64,000 bases of DNA from Alteromonas sp. V450 (lineage in GTDB: Bacteria; Pseudomonadota; Gammaproteobacteria; Enterobacterales; Alteromonadaceae), in NCBI RefSeq assembly GCF_001885075.1, contig NZ_MODU01000004.1, positions 930,001 through 994,000 on the forward strand, in the 5' to 3' direction. The translations under genes were made by a program, and so were the position numbers. Shown here piece by piece: positions 1 through 10,571 of the stretch (position 1 is the stretch's first letter; the number at the start of each line of letters is the position of its first letter). The notes under the pieces were generated by a model that was given only the letters and a program-made list of their open reading frames with translations, did no database searches and was not told the DNA's origin.

Positions 1-1115
<1,115 letters not shown>

Positions 1116-1733
1116 TTAATTGTTGTCGCTAAATGCGGTTAGCGCATTTAGCTGCTGCGCCTGCACGTTATCAACCACGCGAACTAAATTGGCGGCGTCT
1201 TCGTTAGACGCTTTTTGGCCATTAAAGTGAATATTGCCTGAGGCGTGGTAGGTAAGGGTGACTTTAGTTTTCGGTTTGCGACCATCTTGTGTGTTTGCAT
1301 CCGATGACGTGCTCGATGCTATTGTGCTGAATTCCCATGTCAGTGCACCTGACATACCCATTTCTTGGAGCGGGCCTAAGCCACCTGTCATCACCACTTT
1401 TTTGTTCGGTTCAACATAGCTTACCTGCATATGCGCTGCACTCGCCGTGTCTGTCGTTTCACAGAAACAGCCACCAGCCTGCTCATCTATGCGCAAAGCA
1501 CCTTTCCACCATGTGTGGTCTTTCGGCCACCACATATCCACATGTTGAATAAAATGAGAGTACACGACCTCAACTGGCGCATAGCTTTCACTCTCATTGG
1601 TAATAGAAAACCCGGAGTTATCTGCGTAGTTAACGTCAGCCATACTTATTGAAGGAAATGCCGCACTCAGAACGGTTGCAAGGAAAGAGGAGGTGAGCAT
1701 GAGGGATGCGTGAGTCTTAAATTTTTTTGTCAT
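1116..1733 (-). CDS. Exported SRPBCC (START-like) domain protein
   Basis: Predicted secreted protein of 205 residues. An ATG at 1757 is possible, but the ATG at 1733 has an AGGG sequence 8 bases upstream and gives a cleaner signal peptide (MTKKFK, then a hydrophobic stretch ending near SMADVN). The mature part has features of SRPBCC/polyketide-cyclase-like domains: an N-terminal strand with PVEVVYSHFIQHVDMWWP, a WWKGALRIDE segment, a central GGLGPLQEMGMSGALTWEF block and a long C-terminal helix ending ALTAF. SRPBCC proteins bind hydrophobic ligands in a deep cavity; the ligand here is unknown. The gene appears monocistronic. Confident on export and fold class, not on function. Confidence 0.75.
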   Translation of the reverse strand: MTKKFKTHASLMLTSSFLATVLSAAFPSISMADVNYADNSGFSITNESESYAPVEVVYSHFIQHVDMWWPKDHTWWKGALRIDEQAGGCFCETTDTASAAHMQVSYVEPNKKVVMTGGLGPLQEMGMSGALTWEFSTIASSTSSDANTQDGRKPKTKVTLTYHASGNIHFNGQKASNEDAANLVRVVDNVQAQQLNALTAFSDNN

Positions 1734-1760
1734 TGTTATTACCCTGTCTTTATTCATTGG

Positions 1761-1913
1761 TTATTGCGCGCGAAATTTGGCAGCGTCGGTAAAACGCATT
1801 TCGGTCTTTTCCACTTTATAAGGTAATTTAAAGCAGCGTGTGTTGCTACATACTTTATGCTTTGCCGTTGCAGGTTCCTTCAACGTATTGTCTTTACCGC
1901 CTTTCTCATGACG
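1761..1913 (-). other. Possible gene remnant upstream of the SRPBCC gene
   Basis: On the minus strand a 50-codon open stretch ends in TAA at 1761-1763, just before the SRPBCC gene. Its translation looks protein-like (KVCSNTRCFKLPYKVEKTE), with two cysteines close together. It has no ATG start; a TTG at 1883 would give 40 residues, and an in-frame TAG at 1914-1916 closes it upstream. It could be the tail of a decayed gene or a small protein with a weak start. The remaining sequence to 2201 shows nothing I can name. Confidence 0.25.
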
Positions 1914-2201
1914 CTATGGTCTAACAACGGGGCAGAAACAAATACATCGGTAGAATTGAGGTAAGTTGCCTCGTTATTAAACGCGCTAGAGATTTAATTC
2001 AACAAGACATCTATAACCGCACTGTGTTAACCCTAGAAAGGCCAAAATACCCTTTAAGTTCTTACCAGTTTCTTCCTAACCTTTAAAAGATGGTTGTTTG
2101 TTGTGCGGTTGACGGTACAAAGCGGCCTTATTCAGGATAAGCGTTTGACACTAATGTTAATTAGGGTTTCACTTAAGTAAAGAAACAAAGATAGAACAGA
2201 C

Positions 2202-4598
2202 ATGTCTGTAGACAGTAAATTATACGCGTTAGATGTAGATGCGCTTTCACCTACCATAAATCGCCGAGCGATAAACAGTGCCTTAAAAGATGATGAGGCG
2301 CTAAATGCGACCTTCATTGGGCAAGAGCGTGCGCGTGAAGCACTTACATTTGGGTTAGGCATTAATACCAAGGGCTACAATCTTTATGTAATGGGCGAAC
2401 CTGCCACGGGCCGCTTTACGCTAGTAAAAGATTACATTGAACGCCAAGTTGCTCAACTACCGGCGCCTGATGATTGTTGTTACATTAACAATTTTGACGA
2501 GGAGCGCGAGCCTGTTGCGTTAAAATTTCCTCCCGGCGGTGGAAAAGCATTTCACAAGGATATGGCTGCCCTTATCGACGATGTCTTAGACTCGCTGCCT
2601 ATTGCCTTTGATAACCCAGGGTATCAGCGCCGTCGTGCCTCTATATCCAGAGAGTTCGAGCAAAAGTACGATGCGGCAATCGACGCGGTAGAACGTTACG
2701 CACAAGCGAATGAAGTTGCGCTGTACGAAGAAGGCGGCTCTATCACGTTTTCACCCATTGTTAACGGGAAGCCTATAAGCGATACCGAGTTTGCCTCGCT
2801 AACTGATGAGCAGCGGGAAGGGTTTTATACCCTCATCGACGAACTAGAAAATAGATTGAGTGAGAGCCTGTTAAGCCTTCCTACGTGGAAGCGCGAAAAC
2901 TCGGAGCGCCTACGTGAGCTTGACAAAAAGACTGCAGAGCAGGGGATTAAACCGCTGCTAAAAGTGCTTGAGCACAAGTACGCATCTGAATTAGGGGTAA
3001 TGAAGTACCTCAAGCAGCTAAAAACTGCATTGGTCAACGCCATCTTAGTTATTCACAGTGAAGAGCAAAAAGAAGAGAAGAGTGACGACTTTGATAAAAA
3101 GGTATTTTTAGAAGAGCAATTTCTTCCTAACGTTTTGGTGTCGAATAAACTCGATGACGCCGCTCCTGTTATTTATGAGCCGAACCCTACTTATCAAAAT
3201 TTGTTTGGCAAAATAGAGTACACCAACATTCACGGCAGCGTTTTCACTAACTATCGTATGATCCAGCCCGGTGCATTACACCGTGCAAATGGCGGTTATT
3301 TGTTATTGGATGTTGACCAACTTATTGAGCAACCTTTCGTGTGGGATACCCTAAAGCTTGCCATTAAGTCACAACGCTTACGCATGGACTTACCTCAGCA
3401 AGACGTGGGTATGGTGAATAACATTACGCTAAATCCGCAGCCTATAGACCTAAATGTGAAAATAGTTTTGTTAGGCTCTCGGGACCTGTACTACACGCTG
3501 CAAGATTACGATGACGAGTTTGATGAACTGTTTAGAGTGTTGGTGGATTTTGATTTGGAAATTCCCGTCACCAGGCAGGCGCTTTTTGATTTTGTGGGCA
3601 AAGTACGAGCGCATCTTATTCAGCTAGGACTTAACGGTATTACCGCTAACGCGATGTGCAGGCTAGTAGAATACTCGTTAAGAATGGCCGAACACAAAGA
3701 AAAGCTATCTGCGCATTTTGCTGAAGTTATCGAACTGGTTAATGAAGCCTATTATTTCTGCCAAAAATCTAATGCCGACACGCTAGAACTTGATCATTTA
3801 AAAACAGCATTAAGCGCGAAGAAACGTCGCACCGGCCGCGTCAGTCAAACACTATTAAACGATATAAAAGAAGGGCACGTGCTTATTGCTACTGAAGGTA
3901 AAGCAGTAGGAAAAGTAAACGGGTTAACGGTATTGGATATTGGTGACACCGCCTTTGGTACACCGGCGCGCATTACATCTACTGTATTTGCTGGGGCAAG
4001 CGGTGTAGTTGATATTGAACGTGAAGTTGAGCTTGGACAGCCTATTCACTCAAAAGGTGTTATGTTGCTTAACGGCTACTTAGGTAACAAGTATGCCCAG
4101 CACTTTCCTTTAACCTTATCGGCAAATATTGCACTAGAGCAGTCATACGGACATATTGATGGTGATAGTGCGTCCCTTGGAGAATTAGTTGCGCTTATCT
4201 CTGCGTTAACTGAAATCCCTTGCTTACAAACCTTGGCCATTACGGGTTCTATAAACCAATACGGTGAAGTGCAGGCCGTTGGCGGTGTTAACGAGAAAAT
4301 AGAAGGCTTTTTCGACTTGTGTCAACATCGCGGCCTAACCGGTACACAGGGCGTTATTATTCCTAAATCGAATGCGATTAATTTGGTATTAGACGCCACC
4401 GTTATCGACGCTGTGAAAAAAGGACTGTTTCATATTTACACCGTTGAAACCGTTGATGATGCGTTAACGATTTTGATGGAACAGGAAGCGGGTAAAATAA
4501 GCAGTAAGGGGCGTTACCCTAAAAACTCTATTAACTACCATGCCGTGAACCGTTTATATAATATTGCGCTTATTGTGAACGGTGGTGACGGCGAATAG
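2202..4598 (+). CDS. LonB-type ATP-dependent protease (YcbZ-like)
   Basis: A 798-residue member of the AAA/Lon-like family related to E. coli YcbZ and archaeal LonB, not classical LonA: it lacks the large LonA N-terminal domain. Near residue 65 there is a P-loop-like GEPATGR in which Arg replaces the usual Lys. Residues around 375-395 (GALHRANGGYLLLD) and a Walker B/sensor-like segment form the AAA part. The C-terminal S16 protease domain carries the Ser-Lys dyad: Ser656 in GDSAS and Lys699 in GGVNEKIEGF. Known relatives degrade unfolded or specific regulatory proteins; the substrate here is unknown. It is a single gene followed by a strong terminator shared with the convergent RDD gene. Confidence 0.9.
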   Translation: MSVDSKLYALDVDALSPTINRRAINSALKDDEALNATFIGQERAREALTFGLGINTKGYNLYVMGEPATGRFTLVKDYIERQVAQLPAPDDCCYINNFDEEREPVALKFPPGGGKAFHKDMAALIDDVLDSLPIAFDNPGYQRRRASISREFEQKYDAAIDAVERYAQANEVALYEEGGSITFSPIVNGKPISDTEFASLTDEQREGFYTLIDELENRLSESLLSLPTWKRENSERLRELDKKTAEQGIKPLLKVLEHKYASELGVMKYLKQLKTALVNAILVIHSEEQKEEKSDDFDKKVFLEEQFLPNVLVSNKLDDAAPVIYEPNPTYQNLFGKIEYTNIHGSVFTNYRMIQPGALHRANGGYLLLDVDQLIEQPFVWDTLKLAIKSQRLRMDLPQQDVGMVNNITLNPQPIDLNVKIVLLGSRDLYYTLQDYDDEFDELFRVLVDFDLEIPVTRQALFDFVGKVRAHLIQLGLNGITANAMCRLVEYSLRMAEHKEKLSAHFAEVIELVNEAYYFCQKSNADTLELDHLKTALSAKKRRTGRVSQTLLNDIKEGHVLIATEGKAVGKVNGLTVLDIGDTAFGTPARITSTVFAGASGVVDIEREVELGQPIHSKGVMLLNGYLGNKYAQHFPLTLSANIALEQSYGHIDGDSASLGELVALISALTEIPCLQTLAITGSINQYGEVQAVGGVNEKIEGFFDLCQHRGLTGTQGVIIPKSNAINLVLDATVIDAVKKGLFHIYTVETVDDALTILMEQEAGKISSKGRYPKNSINYHAVNRLYNIALIVNGGDGE

Positions 4599-4611
4599 CA
4601 GGATAAATTAC

Positions 4612-4642
4612 AGCGCGCTCTTTGTGCTTAAGCGCGCTTTTT
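4612..4642. terminator. Terminator between the Lon-like and RDD genes
   Basis: Inverted repeat AGCGCGCT / AGCGCGCT (4612-4619 and 4631-4638) followed by a T run. It lies between convergent genes and probably serves the + strand protease gene, possibly both strands. Confidence 0.8.
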
Positions 4643-4654
4643 ATATACAGTAGT

Positions 4655-5467
4655 TTATAAACGGGTACTGATAACTAAGGTTTCTGATATTTTATCTTGG
4701 ATGGCTTGGCGGTTAGGATCCCAACAAATTTGCATAAATCCCAGCAACCCTGTTGCTAAACCTGCGCCATAACCACCGTAACGTCCAAAGCTCTCCCATA
4801 GCGACAGGCCAGAACCATCAAGCTTGAGCACTTGAATGTTCAACAAACGTTTACCAGGCGTTTTTCCATTAAACCAAGCAGTAAACACGCTGTAATAAAG
4901 TGCAGCCCATCCAAAGCCTAAGCCAAGCTCTGTAATAAACCCTTTTACCCATGCCACAATACTGTACGAATTTGTGGTTGCTTCTGAGGCAGTTGCTTGG
5001 ACATTTTCTTTTGGTGTATCTGTGACATCTGGGCTATCGTCTGTATCATTTAAATTATGCACGACAGTGTCGTCACTGCTGTAATTAACCTCGGTCGCAA
5101 TTTCCACGGTCAGTAACACCGTCCAAAACAGCATAAATGCGCCACCTACGCGTAAAAATGAACGCGTCGTTTTTCGCTGGCTGTTGTTGGCCAGGTTATG
5201 ACTGGCCTTATAGAATGTCATTGTAGCGATAATTGCTAAAAATAAAGCGTTAAGCGAGCTAAGAATAGCAACTAGAAGTAAGTCGATGCACTGCGCTACA
5301 CCTCTTTGAAAAGGGGTTGCAAGACGCTTACCTAATAGCGAATCCGCCACGCCAAACGCGTATGGCGTGACTACATCCTTAGTCTCAACGGTATTTTTAT
5401 CTGCTGTATTGGTGTTTACATCATCACTAACAGATGATGTTTCAATAGGTTGATGAGGGTACGACAT
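4655..5467 (-). CDS. RDD family inner-membrane protein
   Basis: A 270-residue protein with a soluble polar N-terminus (about residues 1-50), a typical RDD start (FQRGVAQCIDLLLVAILS) at 54-70, two membrane segments near 62-82 and 108-124, an acidic linker rich in Asp and Thr (about 130-165), and a last membrane part carrying the family signature GKTPGKRLLNIQV. RDD domains are named for conserved Arg and Asp residues; some members act in Na+/H+ antiport or stress tolerance, but most have no known role. The acidic insert between helices is unusual for the short form of the family. It is transcribed alone, divergent from the gene at 5741. Confidence 0.8.
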   Translation of the reverse strand: MSYPHQPIETSSVSDDVNTNTADKNTVETKDVVTPYAFGVADSLLGKRLATPFQRGVAQCIDLLLVAILSSLNALFLAIIATMTFYKASHNLANNSQRKTTRSFLRVGGAFMLFWTVLLTVEIATEVNYSSDDTVVHNLNDTDDSPDVTDTPKENVQATASEATTNSYSIVAWVKGFITELGLGFGWAALYYSVFTAWFNGKTPGKRLLNIQVLKLDGSGLSLWESFGRYGGYGAGLATGLLGFMQICWDPNRQAIQDKISETLVISTRL

Positions 5468-5740
5468 GTGACAGCCACTTTTTATTTTGATAACGCTACT
5501 TTACACAGTGAGCCACATTATCATAACTATTATATTTTTAGGGTAAATGCTGGATAAAAAGCCATGGAAGATACAGTGTAATACGTTCAATAGTCGGAAT
5601 ATTTTTCTTTCAAAGAAAAGGTTAATTTACACAGGATTTGACTAAGTTATTGATTTTTATGGGCGGCATTGAGTTTGCAGTGCTAACAGTGTTTACATTG
5701 TATATGAATGGAAATCAATGATGCCTTTAAGGAGGGTAGA

Positions 5741-6445
5741 ATGTTTAACTCAAAACGAACTATTACCGCAACGTTAATTACAACAGCAATGATGGGCACC
5801 CCCGCAATAGCAAATACTGCACCTGCCACCACCAAACAAGCAGCGGTGCAAGCTTCTGTAAAGACGATGCAGCCAGTGTCAAGGATGTCAGTTTCTCAAA
5901 ATACGTGGATCACTCTAACGGGGGAAGTGACCGCGGTCGACTCTCAATTCTTTACGCTTGATTATGGTGACGGAGAGGTTTTTGTTGAGCTTAGTCAAAC
6001 AAAGCTTGATCCAAAAGCTTATGCGGAGATAGACGGAAAAGAGGTTATGGTAACGGCGCAATTAGACGAGGGCATGATGTCTAACGAAAGACTTGTTGCC
6101 CATAGCGTGATTGCCGAAGATGCAGATACGGTGTACATGGCAGATACTGTCGATCAGGCATCTGCAGACTTATTCATGAGTACAGCTGGTAGTATTGATT
6201 TCGACGATGCCGAGATGATCATTGTGGGTACCGTTGAAACCATTGGGAGAGAAGCCGTTCAGGTGAAAGTAGGCGATGCTATGCTTACGGTAGAACTTGA
6301 CGAGTTAGAAGATGCTCCTGTTGATAGTGATGGTTATTTGACCCTCACTGAGGGAGAGCGCGTGAGGATCACGGGCGAGCTCGAAGAAGATTTCTTTAAT
6401 CGGTTTACTGTAGAAGCCGATTCGTTGATGAAAATGAAAAGTTAA
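5741..6445 (+). CDS. Exported protein with two OB/beta-barrel-like repeats
   Basis: A 234-residue secreted protein. I chose the ATG at 5741 because a strong AAGGAGGG lies just upstream; an in-frame ATG at 5708 would add 11 residues in front of the signal peptide. After cleavage near AIANTAP, the protein has two similar units, about residues 60-130 (starting WITLTGEVTAVDS) and 165-230 (starting IIVGTVETIG). Each begins with a TGxV or VGTV strand and has a GD turn followed by VELxxT or VELDEL, suggesting an internally duplicated small beta barrel. The protein is rich in Asp and Glu. No enzyme motif is visible. It could bind a ligand or cation in the periplasm, but that is inference. Confidence 0.7.
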   Translation: MFNSKRTITATLITTAMMGTPAIANTAPATTKQAAVQASVKTMQPVSRMSVSQNTWITLTGEVTAVDSQFFTLDYGDGEVFVELSQTKLDPKAYAEIDGKEVMVTAQLDEGMMSNERLVAHSVIAEDADTVYMADTVDQASADLFMSTAGSIDFDDAEMIIVGTVETIGREAVQVKVGDAMLTVELDELEDAPVDSDGYLTLTEGERVRITGELEEDFFNRFTVEADSLMKMKS

Positions 6446-6460
6446 AAAAGAAAGTGAATA

Positions 6461-6487
6461 AAAAACCGCCGTGATGGCGGTTTTTTT
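6461..6487 (+). terminator. Rho-independent terminator
   Basis: AAAAACCGCC / GGCGGTTTTTTT hairpin just after the stop at 6445. The A run on the other side means it could also work for the convergent SDR gene. Confidence 0.9.
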
Positions 6488-6504
6488 AATGGGTTATTTA
6501 TGGG

Positions 6505-7281
6505 TTATTTAGGAGGCATTCGAAGGCCGCCGTCTAAGCGGATTGTCTCACCATTAAGGTAACTGTTATTTGCCATATGTATAACTAATTTAGCAAACTC
6601 TTCAGGCAGGCCAAGGCGCTTAGGAAACTGTACGTTGGCAGAAAGGGCGTCTTGCACCTTTTCGGGCATTGCAAGCAGCATTGGTGTACCCATTACGCCT
6701 GGCGCTATGGTGTTAACCCGAATGCCCAACGGTGCAAGGTCTCGCGCCATTGGGAGGGTTAGGCCGATAATTCCGCCTTTACTTGCGGCATAAGCGGTTT
6801 GCCCTATTTGACCTTCATAACCTGCAACTGAAGCAGTATTGATAATAAGACCGCGTTCACCTTCTTCGTTGATAGGTGACTGCTTAGCCATAGCTGCTGC
6901 AACCAAACGTGACACGTTAAAGCTGCCCACCAAGTTAATATCGATTGTTTTTTGAAAATCGCCAAGCGGGGCAGGGTTTCCTTCTTTATCAAGTAAACGT
7001 TTTGCGGGTGCGATGCCTGCGCAGTTAACCACTAATGAGATAGCCCCAAACCTTTCGGTTGTCGCTTCTATAGCCGCTTGAACAGAGGCTTCATCGCGCA
7101 CGTCTACTTTTGAGAAAAGTGTATTGTTGCCGCCTAGCTCTTCTACACGCTTTGCGCCAAGCTCTTCATTTAAGTCGAAAAGGCTGACGTTAGCGCCTGC
7201 ATCTCTAAGTGCGATGGCAGTAGCGTGACCAAGCCCTGAGCAGCCGCCAGTCACAATGGCAGTAAGATTATTTAGCGTCAT
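6505..7281 (-). CDS. SDR-family 3-hydroxyacyl-CoA dehydrogenase (type 2-like)
   Basis: A 258-residue classical short-chain dehydrogenase/reductase. Visible motifs are TGGCSGLG (NAD binding, residues about 11-18), the Asp of LFDLN that favours NAD over NADP, NCAG near residue 88, and the catalytic Ser, Tyr and Lys in NTASVAGYE and YAASKGG. The overall sequence resembles 3-hydroxyacyl-CoA dehydrogenase type 2 / 2-methyl-3-hydroxybutyryl-CoA dehydrogenase, which acts in isoleucine and branched fatty acid breakdown. No other beta-oxidation gene is nearby, so the substrate is inferred from sequence alone. The gene is transcribed alone. Confidence 0.85.
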   Translation of the reverse strand: MTLNNLTAIVTGGCSGLGHATAIALRDAGANVSLFDLNEELGAKRVEELGGNNTLFSKVDVRDEASVQAAIEATTERFGAISLVVNCAGIAPAKRLLDKEGNPAPLGDFQKTIDINLVGSFNVSRLVAAAMAKQSPINEEGERGLIINTASVAGYEGQIGQTAYAASKGGIIGLTLPMARDLAPLGIRVNTIAPGVMGTPMLLAMPEKVQDALSANVQFPKRLGLPEEFAKLVIHMANNSYLNGETIRLDGGLRMPPK

Positions 7282-7352
7282 AGTTTTCCCTTAAAACCCG
7301 TGTTTTCACTATTATTAATATGATGTTAACGGGAAGTAAGAAGAAAAACTAT

Positions 7353-7380
7353 GGTGCCGAGGGGGATCGGCACCTTTTAT
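7353..7380 (-). terminator. Terminator after yhbY
   Basis: GGTGCCGA / TCGGCACC stem (7353-7360 and 7367-7374) directly beyond the yhbY stop on the minus strand, with a short T tract after it in that direction and TTTT on the + strand side. Confidence 0.75.
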
Positions 7381-7384
7381 TCAG

Positions 7385-7678
7385 TTATTTTGGCAACTGA
7401 ATTTTACAGTCTTCGCTTTGACGATAAATAATTAGCGTGTGCCCAATTACCTGAAGTTTAATTGCGTTGGTTTCGCGAACGATAGCGTCCATGATGAGCG
7501 CTTTTTCTTCGCGATCATCCGTTGGCACCTTAACTTTAATTAATTCGTGGTGGCTAAGTGCGTTGTCAATTTCGGCAACCACACCTTCTGTCAGGCCGTT
7601 CCCACCTAGCTGCACAACAGGTTTTAAAGGGTGTGCAAGACCTTTTAGGAATTGTTTCTGTTTATTTGAAAGTTTCAT
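7385..7678 (-). CDS. yhbY: Ribosome assembly RNA-binding protein YhbY (CRM domain)
   Basis: A 97-residue single CRM domain protein, the usual length. It starts LSNKQKQFLKGLAHPLKP and holds the conserved GGNGLTEGVV, which corresponds to the GxxG RNA-binding loop, then HELIKVKV. In E. coli YhbY associates with the pre-50S ribosomal subunit. The gene is divergent from rlmE, which modifies 23S rRNA; this yhbY<>rlmE-ftsH arrangement is conserved in gammaproteobacteria. The 95-base gap at 7679-7773 must hold both promoters. Confidence 0.95.
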   Translation of the reverse strand: MKLSNKQKQFLKGLAHPLKPVVQLGGNGLTEGVVAEIDNALSHHELIKVKVPTDDREEKALIMDAIVRETNAIKLQVIGHTLIIYRQSEDCKIQLPK

Positions 7679-7773
7679 GAAGTAATATTTCTTACAATTA
7701 ATCTGTTAGTTTATGCTTGAAATAACGTATTCTAACGCCATCTTCTCTACAATCCTAATGACATTGTATTGGA

Positions 7774-8403
7774 ATGACAAAAAAGAAACACTCCGCCAGC
7801 AGTAAACGCTGGCTACAAGAACACGTTAACGACCATTATGTGCAAAAAGCAAATAAGGAAGGTTGGCGCTCGCGAGCAATCTATAAACTGGAAGAAATTC
7901 AGAAGAAAGATAAGCTTATTAAACCAGGAATGACGCTTGTAGACCTTGGTGCCGCACCGGGTGGTTGGTCACAACTTGCTGCTCAGCTTGTTGGCGATAA
8001 TGGGCAAGTTATCGCGTGCGATATCTTACCTATGGACCCGATTGTCGGCGTTGACTTCTTACAAGGTGATTTCAGAGAAGACTTGGTTCTCGATGCACTA
8101 TTGAACAGAATCGGTGGGAACACCGTAGATATAGTGTTGTCTGATATGGCACCGAACCTTGCAGGTAACGCTTCGGTTGACCAATCTCGTTCTATGTACC
8201 TTTGTGAACTAGCACTAGATATGTGTCACCAAGTCTTAAAACCTGGCGGCTCTTTTGTAATAAAGGTGTTTCAAGGTGAAGGGTTTGTTGAGTTCATGAA
8301 CGCACTTAAACAGTCTTTCACTACAATCAAGACACGTAAACCTGATTCGTCGAGATCGCGTTCTCGAGAGGTCTATTTGGTGGCTTGTGGGTATAAAGTG
8401 TAG
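7774..8403 (+). CDS. rlmE: 23S rRNA (uridine-2552-2'-O) methyltransferase RlmE
   Basis: A 209-residue Rossmann-fold SAM-dependent methyltransferase (FtsJ/RrmJ family), the normal length. The SAM-binding loop is [11 protein letters not shown] (about residues 50-60). The K-D-K-E catalytic set fits Lys in the early YKLEEI region, Asp of VLSDMAPN, Lys of [10 protein letters not shown] and the late Glu. It methylates U2552 in the A-loop of 23S rRNA at a late step of large-subunit assembly. ftsH begins 101 bases downstream on the same strand and the pair is usually cotranscribed and heat-induced; I did not identify a sigma-32 promoter. Confidence 0.96.
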   Translation: MTKKKHSASSKRWLQEHVNDHYVQKANKEGWRSRAIYKLEEIQKKDKLIKPGMTLVDLGAAPGGWSQLAAQLVGDNGQVIACDILPMDPIVGVDFLQGDFREDLVLDALLNRIGGNTVDIVLSDMAPNLAGNASVDQSRSMYLCELALDMCHQVLKPGGSFVIKVFQGEGFVEFMNALKQSFTTIKTRKPDSSRSRSREVYLVACGYKV

Positions 8404-8504
8404 TACGCTTTGGTATAAGCGGTTTTCGTTGCGGACTGTGTTGTTTATTGAATGACCAAGTCGTTGAATAAGCAAGCAATTCGGATTTAAAGAGGTTAGT
8501 AGCA

Positions 8505-10451
8505 TTGAGCGATATGGCAAAAAATTTAATCTTATGGTTAGTTATCGCCGTTGTATTAATGTCAGTTTTTCAGAGCTTTTCACCAAGTGAATCTGCTCGT
8601 TCTCAAACTGACTACACAACGTTCTTAAGAGAAGCAGAACAAGGAAATATTCGCGAAGTCCGCATAAATAATAGCGGTGAAATTCGCGGTACAAAGCGTT
8701 CAGGCGATACCTTCCAAACATTTGTACCTTACTTCGACGATAAGTTAATTTCCGACTTAGTTAAAAATGACGTAAGGGTGTATGGTGAGCCACCAGAAGA
8801 GCAGTCTCTTCTAACATCTATCTTCATTTCATGGTTCCCCATGTTATTGCTTATTGGTGTATGGATTTTCTTCATGCGTCAAATGCAAGGTGGTGGCGGC
8901 CGTGGCGCTATGTCATTCGGTAAAAGCAAAGCACGTTTGCTTGGTGAAGATCAGATAAAAGTTACTTTTGCTGACGTTGCAGGTTGCGATGAAGCGAAAG
9001 AAGACGTGTCTGAACTGGTTGACTTCCTTCGCGACCCATCTAAATTCCAGAAGCTTGGGGGCAAAATTCCTAAAGGCGTGCTGATGGTTGGTCCTCCTGG
9101 TACAGGTAAAACGCTACTTGCAAAAGCCATCGCCGGAGAAGCGAAAGTTCCCTTCTTCTCGATTTCTGGTTCAGATTTCGTGGAAATGTTTGTAGGTGTA
9201 GGTGCATCACGTGTGCGCGACATGTTTGAGCAAGCGCGAAAAGCGGCACCCTGCATTATCTTCATTGATGAGATAGACGCGGTAGGCCGTCAGCGTGGAG
9301 CGGGTCTTGGTGGTGGACACGATGAACGTGAGCAAACGCTCAACCAAATGCTGGTTGAAATGGACGGTTTCGAAGGCCACGAAGGTATTATCGTTATTGC
9401 GGCAACAAACCGCCCTGATGTACTTGATCCTGCGCTACTTCGTCCAGGTCGTTTCGACCGCCAAGTTGTGGTTGGTCTTCCGGACATTCGCGGTCGCGAA
9501 CAAATATTGAAGGTACACATTCGCAAAGTACCGGTTGCAGATAATGTTGACCCATCGGTTATTGCACGTGGAACCCCTGGGTTTTCTGGCGCCGACCTTG
9601 CCAACTTAGTAAACGAGGCTGCACTCTTCGCTGCACGAGGTAACAAACGTCTAGTTGCAATGGAAGAGTTTGAAAAGGCGAAAGACAAGATCATGATGGG
9701 CGCTGAGCGTAAATCTATGGTTATGTCTGAGGAAGAGAAAGTAAACACAGCGTACCACGAGGCTGGCCACGCAATCGTTGGTCGCTTAGTGCCTGAGCAC
9801 GACCCAGTGTATAAAGTGTCTATTATTCCACGTGGTCGCGCTTTGGGTGTTACCATGTATCTACCAGAACAAGACAAATACAGCCAAAGCAAACAGGCGC
9901 TTGAAAGTATGATCTCAAGTTTGTACGGCGGTCGTATCGCTGAAGAGATGACGCTTGGAGCAGCGGGTGTAACTACTGGGGCATCTAATGACATCGAACG
10001 TGCATCGAGCATAGCACGCAAGATGGTTACCCAGTGGGGCTTGTCTGATAAAATGGGGCCACTTCTTTATGCTGAAGAAGAAGGCGAAGTGTTCATGGGA
10101 CGTGGCACGTCAAACTCAATTCGCATGTCTAACCAAACAGCGTTAGCCATTGATGAAGAGGTTAAAGACATCATCAATCGCAACTATCAGCGCGCTAAAA
10201 CTATCTTAGAGGACAATAGAGATATTTTAGAAGCGATGAAAGATGCGCTCATGAAATACGAAACCATTGATGCTAAACAAATTGATGATTTAATGAACCG
10301 TACTGAAGTACGTCCTCCATCGGATTGGGATGACAGAAAACCTTCTGATGGTGATAAGCCAAGCGGTGGTTCTCCTGTGCGTGAAGGCGAAATTACAAAA
10401 GACGACATTAACAAGTCGCCTGTTGGAAAGCCTGGTGACCTTCCAAGCTAA
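8505..10451 (+). CDS. ftsH: Membrane AAA+ zinc protease FtsH
   Basis: A 648-residue inner-membrane ATP-dependent metalloprotease that degrades misassembled membrane proteins and regulators such as LpxC. Two N-terminal membrane segments (about residues 7-23 and 105-125) flank a periplasmic domain. Walker A GPPGTGKT is at 196-203, the second region of homology follows ([17 protein letters not shown]), and the zinc site HEAGH is at 418-422. I used the TTG start at 8505: an AGAGG sequence lies 9 bases upstream, while the ATG at 8514 is too far from it. The predicted N-terminus [11 protein letters not shown] matches the longer form known in enterobacteria. The C-terminal 40 residues are low-complexity and variable. 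Confidence 0.98.
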   Translation: MSDMAKNLILWLVIAVVLMSVFQSFSPSESARSQTDYTTFLREAEQGNIREVRINNSGEIRGTKRSGDTFQTFVPYFDDKLISDLVKNDVRVYGEPPEEQSLLTSIFISWFPMLLLIGVWIFFMRQMQGGGGRGAMSFGKSKARLLGEDQIKVTFADVAGCDEAKEDVSELVDFLRDPSKFQKLGGKIPKGVLMVGPPGTGKTLLAKAIAGEAKVPFFSISGSDFVEMFVGVGASRVRDMFEQARKAAPCIIFIDEIDAVGRQRGAGLGGGHDEREQTLNQMLVEMDGFEGHEGIIVIAATNRPDVLDPALLRPGRFDRQVVVGLPDIRGREQILKVHIRKVPVADNVDPSVIARGTPGFSGADLANLVNEAALFAARGNKRLVAMEEFEKAKDKIMMGAERKSMVMSEEEKVNTAYHEAGHAIVGRLVPEHDPVYKVSIIPRGRALGVTMYLPEQDKYSQSKQALESMISSLYGGRIAEEMTLGAAGVTTGASNDIERASSIARKMVTQWGLSDKMGPLLYAEEEGEVFMGRGTSNSIRMSNQTALAIDEEVKDIINRNYQRAKTILEDNRDILEAMKDALMKYETIDAKQIDDLMNRTEVRPPSDWDDRKPSDGDKPSGGSPVREGEITKDDINKSPVGKPGDLPS

Positions 10452-10465
10452 CGCTTTATTTACTT

Positions 10466-10495
10466 AAAAAAACGCCAGTTATACTGGCGTTTTTT
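10466..10495 (+). terminator. Terminator after ftsH
   Basis: AACGCCAGT / ACTGGCGTT stem with an A run before and a T run after. It separates ftsH from folP, so folP probably relies on read-through or on a promoter in 10496-10571. Confidence 0.9.
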
Positions 10496-10571
10496 ATTTG
10501 TGTACGCTTTTCATTATGTTTTTGGTAGTACAAAACGCAGTATTTATTTTTTAACGGTAGACAATTCATTT

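Noticed and set aside
9290..10021. 243-codon open frame on the minus strand
   Set aside because: It is fully antisense to ftsH, rich in Ser, Arg and Pro as expected of a shadow frame, and has no ribosome-binding site.
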